From Verrucomicrobiaceae bacterium (lineage in GTDB: Bacteria; Verrucomicrobiota; Verrucomicrobiia; Verrucomicrobiales; Verrucomicrobiaceae), in NCBI GenBank assembly GCA_024232965.1, contig JACKQF010000003.1:620001-684000 (forward strand): a stretch of DNA of 64,000 nt, in the 5' to 3' direction. Of the stretch, positions 23,091 to 30,318 are shown piece after piece; within the stretch, counting starts at the first letter, position 1, and every line of letters starts with the position of its first letter. The notes under the pieces were generated by a model that worked only from the letters and a program-made list of their open reading frames with translations, was not told where the DNA came from and did no database searches. The translations under genes and the position numbers were made by a program.

Positions 23091-24323
23091 TCATGGATTT
23101 TTGAGGGTGTAGGTGCGAACTTTCTTTTTGGCTGTTGGTTCCGCGCCGACGGTATTGTTTGTGCGGCGGGCGGTGTTGACCTCGACGTGCGTGCCGTCGG
23201 CGGTGGGAGTCACCAGGCGCATGACTTCCCACACGAAGGCGGCCAGTTCTCGCGCTAGGGCGATCTGGACTTTCTGTCGTGTCTTTCCTCTTGCTGCGAG
23301 TTTTCGCCCGCGTTCGTGCAGGCGATTTTGGCATCGCCAGGAGATTTCTTGCATCTCGCGTCGGTGACTCTTTGCGACGTGCTCCTGCCGGGTTGTGAGT
23401 TCCTGACTGACCTTCGGCGGCAACCGGTAGTGCTGGGCGCATTCATTGAAGATCCAACGCAGATGGCCGTTGCCACATTTCGTGATGGCTCCCTGTGCGC
23501 GGCTGCCGCCACTGCTGCTTTCGCTTGGCACGAGTCCGAGATACGCCATGAGCTGGCGCGGATGTGCGAAGCGATGGATATCGCCGATCTCGCTGACGGT
23601 GATCATCGCGGCGACAGTCTTATACCCTTTGAATCCCATCAATGCCTTCACTACCGGCGCGAGATGCCATTCATCAAGCAGTGCCTTCATGTGCACCTCA
23701 AGTCGTTCGATGCGTTCATTGGCTGCATCAATGCATTGCAGATACTCCTCCAGCACAACCCTCATCGCCGCATGGGGCAGCACCAGTTCGCGCAGGTAAC
23801 GCATGTGCGCATAACTCCAGGCGGTCTTCTCCGTATAGCGATACCCATTGCGCAGCAGGAAGGCTTTGAGCTGACTGCGTCCACTACGCAAGTCATGCAC
23901 GGCATCGGTCCGGGCGCGGCAAAGATCACGGATGGCTTCATCGCGCTCATCAGGGATGTGCACGGCGGTGAGCTCACCGGCCCGATGCAGGCGTGCGAGC
24001 ATCCGCGCATCACGACGATCTGTCTTGATCTTATCGCCCGATCCTTTGGGTGTGAGCGAGGGAGCAACGACAGCGCAGTCAATCTCCATCTTCTTCAGAC
24101 GTCGCGCGATGACGAAGCCGCAGGGGCCAGCCTCATAGCAGACACGCAGTTCCTTGCCGGGATGGCCCAGCTTGCGCAGCAGCTTTTCGACACTGTGGAG
24201 GTCGCTGGAAATCATGCCGTAGTTCCGGACCTCCCCGTCGCGTCCCTCTTCAGCGATGGCGACGGCAATATTTTCGGCATGGACATCGAGGCCCAAATAC
24301 AATACTTCTTTGTTCATCTTCAT
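23091..24323 (-). CDS. IS110/IS1111-family DEDD transposase (copy 1)
   Basis: 410-residue transposase. The N-terminal RuvC-like domain carries the DEDD set: D13 (LGLDVH), E64 (YEAGP), D102 and D105 (KTDRRDARMLA). A coiled-coil linker (about 180-220) leads to the C-terminal Tnp domain with LMGFKGYKTVAAMITVSEIG and the serine-containing GLVPSESSSGG segment (about 263-273), which supplies the recombination nucleophile in this family. Length is typical and the frame is intact, so it is probably active. It differs from copy 2 at only about ten to twelve residues. Orientation is opposite to the cassettes. Confidence 0.95.
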   Translation of the reverse strand: MKMNKEVLYLGLDVHAENIAVAIAEEGRDGEVRNYGMISSDLHSVEKLLRKLGHPGKELRVCYEAGPCGFVIARRLKKMEIDCAVVAPSLTPKGSGDKIKTDRRDARMLARLHRAGELTAVHIPDERDEAIRDLCRARTDAVHDLRSGRSQLKAFLLRNGYRYTEKTAWSYAHMRYLRELVLPHAAMRVVLEEYLQCIDAANERIERLEVHMKALLDEWHLAPVVKALMGFKGYKTVAAMITVSEIGDIHRFAHPRQLMAYLGLVPSESSSGGSRAQGAITKCGNGHLRWIFNECAQHYRLPPKVSQELTTRQEHVAKSHRREMQEISWRCQNRLHERGRKLAARGKTRQKVQIALARELAAFVWEVMRLVTPTADGTHVEVNTARRTNNTVGAEPTAKKKVRTYTLKNP

Positions 24324-24521
24324 ATGTGGTGTGTTGGTTGCGCTTTACTTGGTTTGCCGGATCGGGACTTCGTGTCCCTCCCCAAACATGCGGATAGGCT
24401 TCTCCAGAAGCAGCCCGCGATTCCTATGCAGCCAGCACACCACGCCTTTTTCAATCAATGTTGGCCTACTGCGGGAACGCTTGCGCGATCCCTGCCGCAG
24501 CCATAAAGTCTGGCCTAAAGA

Positions 24522-24818
24522 ATGAATGCTCTGGATATCGCCCGTTGGATTCTAGGAGGAGCAATACTTCTCTGCGGATTGTATGTCGCGGGATTCAATT
24601 GGGCTTCGATCTGGATCAATCGCAGCCTTCAACGTAAGGGAATCGATCGGCATGTTTCGATGGCGCCACTTGTGGCTCCCGCATTGATTCTTGGAGGCCT
24701 GGCTGCCATTCCCATAGCAAAGTCTTGGTATGCGTGGCTTCTCCCGTTCGTCGATCCGAGTCTCGCAATTCTGATTGTGTCGTTGCCGCTCTTGATCAGG
24801 GAATTTCGTAGTGTATGA
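24522..24818 (+). CDS. Cassette 5: small multi-helix membrane protein
   Basis: 98-residue inner-membrane protein with three hydrophobic segments (about residues 8-28, 46-66 and 72-90) joined by short basic loops (NRSLQRKGIDRH). No family recognised. Its ATG at 24522 lies 10 bases after the IS right end; before the insertion the gene began about 12 bases inside cassette 5 (TTGGCC...). The IS insertion has separated it from upstream cassettes, so any transcription from a cassette promoter must cross the IS. Confidence 0.72.
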   Translation: MNALDIARWILGGAILLCGLYVAGFNWASIWINRSLQRKGIDRHVSMAPLVAPALILGGLAAIPIAKSWYAWLLPFVDPSLAILIVSLPLLIREFRSV

Positions 24819-24844
24819 AGCAGACCGATCAACAAAACAACCAA

Positions 24845-24939
24845 GGCCAACAAGCCGTGGTAGGCAACCGCGACAACGCCGCTAGTTCGCTGCGCTCTGG
24901 ACAGTCCAGCGCGCGGTTGCCTACACTCTGACGTTATCT
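24845..24939 (+). other. attC5
   Basis: R'' GGCCAAC (24845-24851) complements TTGGCC, the start of cassette 5 once IS copy 1 is removed. Inner arms GTAGGCAACCGCG and CGCGGTTGCCTAC pair. Core GTTATCT at 24933-24939. At 95 bases it is shorter than most sites in the array. Confidence 0.85.
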
Positions 24940-24946
24940 CCAGAAA

Positions 24947-25888
24947 ATGCCAGCGAAGCGCACCTTCTCAGTAATCCTTCTTTGTCTCTCGCTCTGCGGC
25001 CCAACGATTGCCGACGAGTGTGTGATTTCCTCATTCGCGGAATCAACCGAAGCCCCGCACGGACTCGGCAACCTGTATGCGCCTGACATTCTCAAGCACC
25101 GAGGCGAACTACTGATGTTCTTCGGCGGCCAAGGGAAGGATGGTCACGACCGCATCCACCTAGCTACTTCAAAAGACGGAGGAACTTGGAAACAGGAAGG
25201 AATCGTTTTCGCACCTAAAGGCGTCAACCATGTGAACGACCCGTCGGTCGTCGCTGTGGATGGCATGCTCTACATGTTCTACACCTTGGCGGGTTCGGGG
25301 GTTACCGACTCAATCGGCCTTGCAACATCATCGGACGGGCGGAATTGGAGAGATCGTGGCGCGGTGTTTGCGCCATCTCCATCACCCGCTTGGGACTCAC
25401 TCCTGGTTGGTCGTCCGAGCGTGATCCATGACGGCAAACGCTTTCACCTTTGGTATGACGGGCGCAAGGACTTGCCTCCGGGAGCACCAGACCCCGACGC
25501 TCCGAAATCGGATACCTCGCGCCGGTTCGTGGGTTATGCGACGTCCCGCGATGGGATTGAATGGGACAGGAGAGAGGATCCAGTTTTCGGGGAGGACGCA
25601 GGGGGCATCCATGTTTTTCGGTCTGGCGATGGCTTTGTCATGGTAATTGAGTCCCGTGAAGGCACTCGGTGGGCGACCAGCGCCGACGGTGTCACTTGGA
25701 AGCAGCGGGGATTGCTTCATCCGAAGAATGAGGACTCACCCCACGGTCACGTTACACCCTTCGTGCTGGCAGACGAGACGTCTTGGAGACTGTATTTCGG
25801 TGCTGCGCGAGCCGAGGCGTGGAACCAGAATTCAATCTTTTGCGCAGTCCTTAAGCCACCGGCCGCTCTGAACACAACCAAGAGATAA
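24947..25888 (+). CDS. Cassette 6: secreted beta-propeller, GH43/GH130-like
   Basis: 313-residue exported protein, an unusually large product for a cassette. A signal peptide (residues 1-22) ends at TIADE. The mature chain shows repeated blade motifs of a five-bladed glycosidase propeller: IHLATSKDGGTWKQEG, IGLATSSDGRNWRDRG, VGYATSRDGIEWDRRE, WATSADGVTWKQRG, with NDPSVVAVDGMLYMFYT. The blade pattern resembles GH43/GH32/GH130-type proteins, but I cannot place the catalytic acids with certainty; it could be a binding propeller. The TAA stop lies in the R'' box AGATAAC of attC6. Confidence 0.8.
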   Translation: MPAKRTFSVILLCLSLCGPTIADECVISSFAESTEAPHGLGNLYAPDILKHRGELLMFFGGQGKDGHDRIHLATSKDGGTWKQEGIVFAPKGVNHVNDPSVVAVDGMLYMFYTLAGSGVTDSIGLATSSDGRNWRDRGAVFAPSPSPAWDSLLVGRPSVIHDGKRFHLWYDGRKDLPPGAPDPDAPKSDTSRRFVGYATSRDGIEWDRREDPVFGEDAGGIHVFRSGDGFVMVIESREGTRWATSADGVTWKQRGLLHPKNEDSPHGHVTPFVLADETSWRLYFGAARAEAWNQNSIFCAVLKPPAALNTTKR

Positions 25889-26006
25889 CAAGACGCGGCT
25901 GGACGACCCGCTACCCCGCCGTGAGTTGACATGATACTGTTAGATCAGGCGCTTAACCCTGTTGCGACGCGGCGCTCCCGGTAGCGGGTGCCAGCGCTTG
26001 GACGTT
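25883..26006 (+). other. attC6, interrupted by IS copy 2
   Basis: R'' AGATAAC (25883-25889) complements cassette 6's start TTATCT. The body is almost the same as attC2. The site is cut after GACGTT (ending 26006); the remaining core bases CGCC lie at 27938-27941 beyond the IS. Confidence 0.85.
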
Positions 26007-26516
26007 GATATGGCTCCGGTTTTGGCAAGTGGGAATGTGGGTTCGCTGTCATTTTCATGACCTTTTCCATTGGGTTGTTCTTCTCACCTCAGAAGCAGAC
26101 TGACCGACCAGGGTGAATCGTATCACTCCGGTGGTTATGCTGATATTCGCGTGCTGGGTAGCGCATTTCTTTTGTTCACCGCGGCCTAGTTCTCACAGTC
26201 TCGCCTCGAGCGCTCAAAATGCCTTGCGGCATCTCTTATCTCACAACGTCCGTCGTGTGCTGGCCTCCGTGTCGATCAGTCTGATTCTAAGGTGTAAAGA
26301 TGGGTTTCAATTTGGTCTGGTGCTTGTTTGAAATCTAATGAGTTCAATGATTTCGTCGTTGCGAAATCCATAGTGACTGCCCTTCAGATGCAGAGCGGAG
26401 TGCGAGGGAAAAACGCAATAAGTGCCGCAGGCCGAGCGCAGCGAGTTATGGCGGATTTTCCCTCGCACGGAGTGGCGCATCTGATCTCGGGGCGCTTCGC
26501 TTCATGGGGGACTGGT
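26007..26516 (-). ncRNA. Candidate bridge/seeker RNA region of IS copy 2
   Basis: Counterpart of the 3' non-coding end in copy 1. The long stem-loop is conserved at 26386-26482 with a single substitution. The variable patch 26046-26077 again forms a short hairpin (GTCAT/ATGAC), one base pair longer than in copy 1, consistent with a structured RNA. Confidence 0.4.
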
Positions 26517-27749
26517 TCATGGTTTTTTGAGGGTGTAGGTGCGACCTTTCTTTTTGGTGGTTGTTTCCGAGCCGACGGTATTGTTTGTGCGGCGGGCGGT
26601 GTTGACCTCGACGTGAGTGCCGTCGGCGGTGGGTGTCACCAGGCGCATGACTTCCCACACGAAGGCGGCCAGTTCTCGCGCTAGGGCGATCTGGACTTTC
26701 TGTCGTGTCTTTCCTCGTGCGGCGAGTTTTCGTCCGCGTTCGTGCAGACGATTTTGGCATCGCCAGGAGATTTCTTGCACCTGGCGTCGGTGACTCTTTG
26801 CGACGTGCTCCTGCCGGGTTGTGAGTTCCTGACTGACCTTCGGCGGCAACCGGTAGTGCTGGGCGCATTCGTTGAAGATCCAACGCAGATGGCCGTTGCC
26901 ACATTTCGTGATGGCTCCCTGTGCGCGGCTGCCGCCACTGCTGCTTTCACTGGGCACCAGTCCGAGATACGCCATGAGTTGGCGCGGATATGCGAAGCGA
27001 TGGATATCGCCGATCTCGCTCACGGTGATCATCGCGGCGACAGTCTTATACCCTTTGAATCCCATCAATGCCTTCACTACGGGCGCGAGATGCCATTCAT
27101 CAAGCAGTGCCTTCATGTGCACCTCAAGTCGTTCGATGCGTTCATTGGCTGCATCAATGCATTGCAGATACTCCTCCAGCACAACCCTCATCGCCGCATG
27201 GGGCAGCACCAGTTCGCGCAGGTAACGCATGTGCGCATAACTCCAGGCGGTCTTCTCCGTATAGCGATACCCATTGCGCAGCGGGAAGGCTTTGAGCTGA
27301 CTGCGTCCACTACGCAAGTCATGCACGGCATCGGTCCGGGCGCGGCAAAGATCACGGATGGCTTCATCGCGCTCATCAGGGATGTGCACGGCGGTGAGCT
27401 CACCGGCCCGATGCAGGCGTGCGAGCATCCGCGCATCACGACGATCTGTCTTGATCTTATCGCCCGATCCTTTGGGTGTGAGCGAGGGGGCAACGACAGC
27501 GCAGTCAATGTCCATCTTCTTGAGGCGTCGTGCGATGACAAAGCCGCAGGGGCCGGCCTCATAGCAGACACGCAGTTCCTTGCCGGGATGGCCCAGCTTG
27601 CGCAGCAGCTTTTCGACACTGTGGAGGTCGCTGGAAATCATGCCGTAGTTCCGGACCTCGCCGTCGCGTCCGGCTTCAGCGATGGCGACGGCAATATTTT
27701 CGGCATGGACATCGAGGCCCAAATACAATACTTCTTTGTTCATCTTCAT
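26517..27749 (-). CDS. IS110/IS1111-family DEDD transposase (copy 2)
   Basis: 410-residue, full-length transposase, near-identical to the copy at 23091. All DEDD residues and the GLVPSESSSGG serine segment are kept. Differences include Glu to Ala in AEAGRDG, Leu to Pro in KAFPLRNG, His to Tyr in RFAYPRQ, and a cluster near the C-terminus (GSETTTKKKGR). The AFPLRNG proline lies in a helix linking the two domains and might affect activity. The substitution load suggests two insertions of diverged relatives or some time since duplication, rather than a very recent copy. Confidence 0.95.
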   Translation of the reverse strand: MKMNKEVLYLGLDVHAENIAVAIAEAGRDGEVRNYGMISSDLHSVEKLLRKLGHPGKELRVCYEAGPCGFVIARRLKKMDIDCAVVAPSLTPKGSGDKIKTDRRDARMLARLHRAGELTAVHIPDERDEAIRDLCRARTDAVHDLRSGRSQLKAFPLRNGYRYTEKTAWSYAHMRYLRELVLPHAAMRVVLEEYLQCIDAANERIERLEVHMKALLDEWHLAPVVKALMGFKGYKTVAAMITVSEIGDIHRFAYPRQLMAYLGLVPSESSSGGSRAQGAITKCGNGHLRWIFNECAQHYRLPPKVSQELTTRQEHVAKSHRRQVQEISWRCQNRLHERGRKLAARGKTRQKVQIALARELAAFVWEVMRLVTPTADGTHVEVNTARRTNNTVGSETTTKKKGRTYTLKKP

Positions 27750-27959
27750 ATGTGGTGTGTTGGTTGCGCTTTACTTGGTTTGCCGGATCGGGACTTCGTG
27801 TCCCTCCCCAAACATGCGGATAGGCTTCTCCAGAAGCAGCCCGCTATTCCTATGCAGCCAGCACACCACGCCTTTTTCAATCAATGTTGGCATGCTGCGG
27901 GAACGCTTGCGAGATCCCTGCCGCAGCCATAAAGTCTCGCCCAACCGACAAAGTCCTCT

Positions 27960-28472
27960 GTGAATGCAATACTCAAAGCAGCGATCATCATGGGATTCCT
28001 CAATTGGCTGACCGGCTGTTCACGACAAGAGCCGACCGACGACATCGGACGCGTGGACCTCTACTTGAAGAAGTGGGACGAGTTCGCCACCGGTTCACCT
28101 GATTCTGGCTATCATCTTGGCGGTCGGTTCCCTGAGTTCGAGGCTTCACTGCTACGGATGTTTGCCGTGAATGACGCCCGCGCTCCCAGCCGCTTTGTGT
28201 TTTATCAACTCGTTCAGGTGGGTGGTTTCATCGAGGCAGAGTCGCCATTGGGCCGAGCCTTTGCTCGTGCTACGAACGGGACTTGTCGCACCACATTAGC
28301 TGACGGCGACATACCGAAGTATTTCGCAGGCGATCTCTATTTTTGGTGGATTGATCATGCCTCGGAGTTTGCTTCCATGCCTTTGATGGACAATTGGCTG
28401 AAGCGTGAGTTTGCTCAGAAGACAGCCATTCCGATGTATACAGCCGTTCGCAAATCGGAGGCCTCGCAATGA
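27960..28472 (+). CDS. Cassette 7: lipoprotein
   Basis: 170-residue predicted lipoprotein of unknown function. With the GTG start at 27960 the N-terminus has a short hydrophobic stretch ending in the lipobox LTGC (Cys20). An in-frame ATG at 27990 would leave too short a signal, so GTG is preferred. The mature part is soluble, with aromatic and acidic patches (DLYFWWIDHASEFAS). The start codon lies 22 bases after the IS right end, inside cassette 7, which originally began TTCGCC. Confidence 0.7.
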   Translation: MNAILKAAIIMGFLNWLTGCSRQEPTDDIGRVDLYLKKWDEFATGSPDSGYHLGGRFPEFEASLLRMFAVNDARAPSRFVFYQLVQVGGFIEAESPLGRAFARATNGTCRTTLADGDIPKYFAGDLYFWWIDHASEFASMPLMDNWLKREFAQKTAIPMYTAVRKSEASQ

Positions 28473-28494
28473 CTGCGACAACAACACAACCAAC

Positions 28495-28587
28495 GGCGAA
28501 CAAAACGGATGCAGGCAACGGCTCGAAGGCTATCTGTCGTGTCAGCAGCGTCTTGCGCTCGCCGTCGCCTGATCCGAGACGTTATGC
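28495..28587 (+). other. attC7
   Basis: R'' GGCGAAC (28495-28501) complements TTCGCC, the start of cassette 7 once IS copy 2 is removed. Core GTTATGC at 28581-28587. At 93 bases, with a less regular stem than the other sites. Confidence 0.75.
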
Positions 28588-28591
28588 AAAA

Positions 28592-28927
28592 ATGAACCGC
28601 CGAACGACCATCTCAGCTCTTCTTGGAGCATTCCTCATCGCTGTTCTCCCAGGCTGCAATTCGGGGCGATCAGATGGCTTGGATCGCAATGGACTCTATC
28701 ACTTTGGCATCTGGTGTTTTGAGGGCGGAGACGTAAAAGCGAGTCGCGAGTGGCTCAAGTCCAGGGATCATCCCCTCTACCATTTCGGTATCTGGTGTTT
28801 TGAGGGCGGAGACGTGAAGGCGAGTCGCGAGTGGCTCAAATCCAGGAATCATCCTCTTTACCATTTTGGCATCTGGTGTTTTGAAGGCGGAGACGTGAAG
28901 GCGAGTCGTGATTGGCTGCAGAAATAG
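28592..28927 (+). CDS. Cassette 8: lipoprotein made of three 27-residue repeats
   Basis: 111-residue predicted lipoprotein. The signal ends in the lipobox LPGC (Cys22). After a short linker the mature protein is three near-identical 27-residue units beginning LYHFGIWCFEGGDVKAS and ending in a WLKSRDHP-like stretch; the third is cut at WLQK. Each unit has a single Cys in WCFEGG. The DNA repeats are 81 bp with few changes (28694-28774, 28775-28855, 28856-28924). The unit resembles a short TPR/SEL1-like helical hairpin (GxxxxxGGDxKxSREWL), but that is tentative. Unknown function. Confidence 0.72.
   Translation: MNRRTTISALLGAFLIAVLPGCNSGRSDGLDRNGLYHFGIWCFEGGDVKASREWLKSRDHPLYHFGIWCFEGGDVKASREWLKSRNHPLYHFGIWCFEGGDVKASRDWLQK
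28694..28924 (+). repeat. Three 81-bp in-frame tandem repeats
   Basis: Units begin CTCTAT/CTCTAC/CTTTAC at 28694, 28775 and 28856, with only scattered silent or conservative changes. This suggests recent expansion by slippage or unequal recombination inside the cassette gene. Confidence 0.9.
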
Positions 28928-28929
28928 AG

Positions 28930-29058
28930 GCATGACAAGGCGGTGGTGGGCAACCGGCTACCCGCCCCGAGTCGAAATGACCCAATTGACTACAACCCTT
29001 ACCCCTGTTGCGGAGTGGCGCTCCCGGTAGCCGGTGCCACACCTCAACCTCGTTCTCT
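28930..29058 (+). other. attC8
   Basis: R'' GCATGAC (28930-28936) complements cassette 8's start TTATGC with one mismatch. The body GCAACCGGCTACCCGCCCCG matches attC1 almost base for base. Core GTTCTCT at 29052-29058. Confidence 0.75.
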
Positions 29059-29064
29059 CAAAAT

Positions 29065-29655
29065 ATGAAAGCCATTGCACTCCCGGTGTGTCTCGCAGCA
29101 GTCTTCCTCACGGGCTTGAACGCTGACGATGAAACCGCAGTCCCATCTACGCCCACTGGGGTCCGCTACACGCTAGCGGATGGTGAATCGATCGTCGTAT
29201 CGATGAAGGGGTGGTCCATCGGGACAAAGGACGAGGAGAATCTGATCGGATGGATTAGCTCGGATGCGGGCAGGAAGCACACGCACAGAATCTACAGACT
29301 CGGGAAGGACGAAATCCAAGGCAAAACAGGCCAGGATCACGCAGCAGCGATCTACAAGGCACTGACTGAGGGCGACGAGATCCTCTTCGTGACCGAGTGG
29401 AAGATCGGCGATAGCCAAGGCGGTAAGTCCTCGCGCAAGATAGCGCACCTCAAGTCGGACGTGACCGGCGATGATACGAAGGAAGACGTCTGGCTCATCG
29501 TAGAATCAAAAGAGTTTGATGACCGGGTATACCTTCAGATCGTGTATCACGAAGCGCCATTGGAGAAGGCAAAGCTGGACGTGATCGACAAAGTCCTCAA
29601 CTCGGTCCAGCCAAAACCAAAGAACAAAGAAGACGCTGTTGGCAGGCGCGAGTAG
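29065..29655 (+). CDS. Cassette 9: exported hypothetical protein
   Basis: 196-residue exported protein. The signal peptide (residues 1-19) ends at GLNADD. The mature domain is mixed alpha/beta (YTLADGESIVVSMKGWSIG, DEILFVTEWKIGDSQGG, DVWLIVESKEFDDRVYLQI) with a lysine-rich C-terminal tail. No family recognised. ATG 29065 lies 12 bases inside cassette 9. The last codons and the TAG stop lie in attC9. Confidence 0.72.
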   Translation: MKAIALPVCLAAVFLTGLNADDETAVPSTPTGVRYTLADGESIVVSMKGWSIGTKDEENLIGWISSDAGRKHTHRIYRLGKDEIQGKTGQDHAAAIYKALTEGDEILFVTEWKIGDSQGGKSSRKIAHLKSDVTGDDTKEDVWLIVESKEFDDRVYLQIVYHEAPLEKAKLDVIDKVLNSVQPKPKNKEDAVGRRE

Positions 29656-29710
29656 TGCCATGGGTCCGCATCGCTCTGGACAGCCTGCTCTAGACCTGCC
29701 ACAGTTTTGA
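29619..29710 (+). other. attC9 (degenerate)
   Basis: R'' AAAGAAC (29619-29625) complements cassette 9's start TTCTCT with one mismatch. Inner arms TTGGCAGGC and CCTGCCACA partly pair. The 3' core is a poor GTTTTGA at 29704-29710. Confidence 0.55.
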
Positions 29711-29742
29711 GGCTTGGCCAAGAAACAGAGCCCATCACTGCA

Positions 29743-30177
29743 ATGAATGCGACCCTCATCACGCACCCCAAACTACGGTTGATCACCACGAAATCGGCGA
29801 AGTTCCCCGAAGGCAACCGGGATGCATTTAGGGCCATTGAATCGCATTTGAAGACTCTCAAGGGCCGGAGGTTCTACGGTCTGGTTTACGAGAGTGATGA
29901 AGGTATGGAGTATTTCGCAGGTCTGGTTCCAGACAGCGAGATCGAGGAGCGCAGATTCGCTGCAATTGGATTTCCGATCACTGAGGTTGAGGGCGGTGCT
30001 TGCGCCAGGATTAAGCTTCTCGATTGGACATCGAAGACAGCTCAGATCGGAGTGTCATTCGGAGCGATGATTGGCCAGTTTGGCATCGACACCTCCCGGC
30101 CTCAGATGGAGTATTACCGGAGTCTGAGCGAGCTACATCTCCTCTTGCCAATCCCGGCCGAGCAACCGAAGGCATGA
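29743..30177 (+). CDS. Cassette 10: GyrI-like effector-binding-domain protein
   Basis: 144-residue cytoplasmic protein that looks like a stand-alone GyrI-like/AraC effector-binding domain. Seen: RDAFRAIESHLKTLKGRRFYGLVYESDEGMEYFAGLVP (helix, then the beta-strand with the Glu found in GyrI-like pockets), and a symmetric second half. Such domains bind small hydrophobic ligands and act as sponges or sensors of toxic compounds; a protective role would suit a mobile cassette but is inference. The ATG at 29743 is preferred; an in-frame start at 29707 falls on the cassette edge. Confidence 0.68.
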   Translation: MNATLITHPKLRLITTKSAKFPEGNRDAFRAIESHLKTLKGRRFYGLVYESDEGMEYFAGLVPDSEIEERRFAAIGFPITEVEGGACARIKLLDWTSKTAQIGVSFGAMIGQFGIDTSRPQMEYYRSLSELHLLLPIPAEQPKA

Positions 30178-30197
30178 ACGATGACCATAAGACCAGA

Positions 30198-30317
30198 GCC
30201 GAATAGCACTTGGCAATTGGCTGCCGATCCGAGTCGAAATGCCCCTCAAGGCTCCATCGTTAACCGTGTTGCGGGGCCGCACTGTCAGCCGTTGGTGTAG
30301 CACTTCGGGCGTTGGTC
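30198..30317 (+). other. attC10 (degenerate)
   Basis: The body GAGTCGAAATGCCCCTCAAG and the inner arms around GGCTG...CAGCC follow the attC1/attC8 type, and it ends in core GTTGGTC (30311-30317). No clear R'' complementary to cassette 10's start is seen; the best candidate, GCCGAAT at 30198, lacks the final C. Confidence 0.5.
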
Positions 30318-30318
30318 A

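Larger units (their letters stand above)
22580..24511 (-). mobile_element. IS110-family (IS1111 type) insertion sequence, copy 1, in attC4
   Basis: A 1932-bp element (ends uncertain by 1 base because a T is shared), nearly identical to 26007-27937. Subterminal inverted repeats: ATGGCTCCGG begins 3 bases inside the left end; its partner, read inward from the right end, is ATGGCTGCGG, 7 bases inside. There is no target-site duplication. It splits the attC core between GTT (22577-22579) and GGCC (24512-24515). One transposase gene lies on the minus strand with 188 bases before it and a long 511-base non-coding 3' end. These traits fit the IS1111 subgroup that targets attC sites. Confidence 0.9.
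26007..27937 (-). mobile_element. IS110-family (IS1111 type) insertion sequence, copy 2, in attC6
   Basis: A 1931-bp element almost identical to copy 1, in the same orientation and at the same position of the attC core (GTT | CGCC). It has the same subterminal repeats (ATGGCTCCGG and ATGGCTGCGG) and no target-site duplication. The concentrated differences from copy 1 are in the patch 26046-26077 and at the 3' end of the transposase gene. Confidence 0.9.

Noticed and set aside
22579..24512. Target-site duplication around the IS copies
   Set aside because: The flanking bases (GTT and GGCC or CGCC) are complementary parts of one attC core, not repeats; IS110-family elements do not normally make them.
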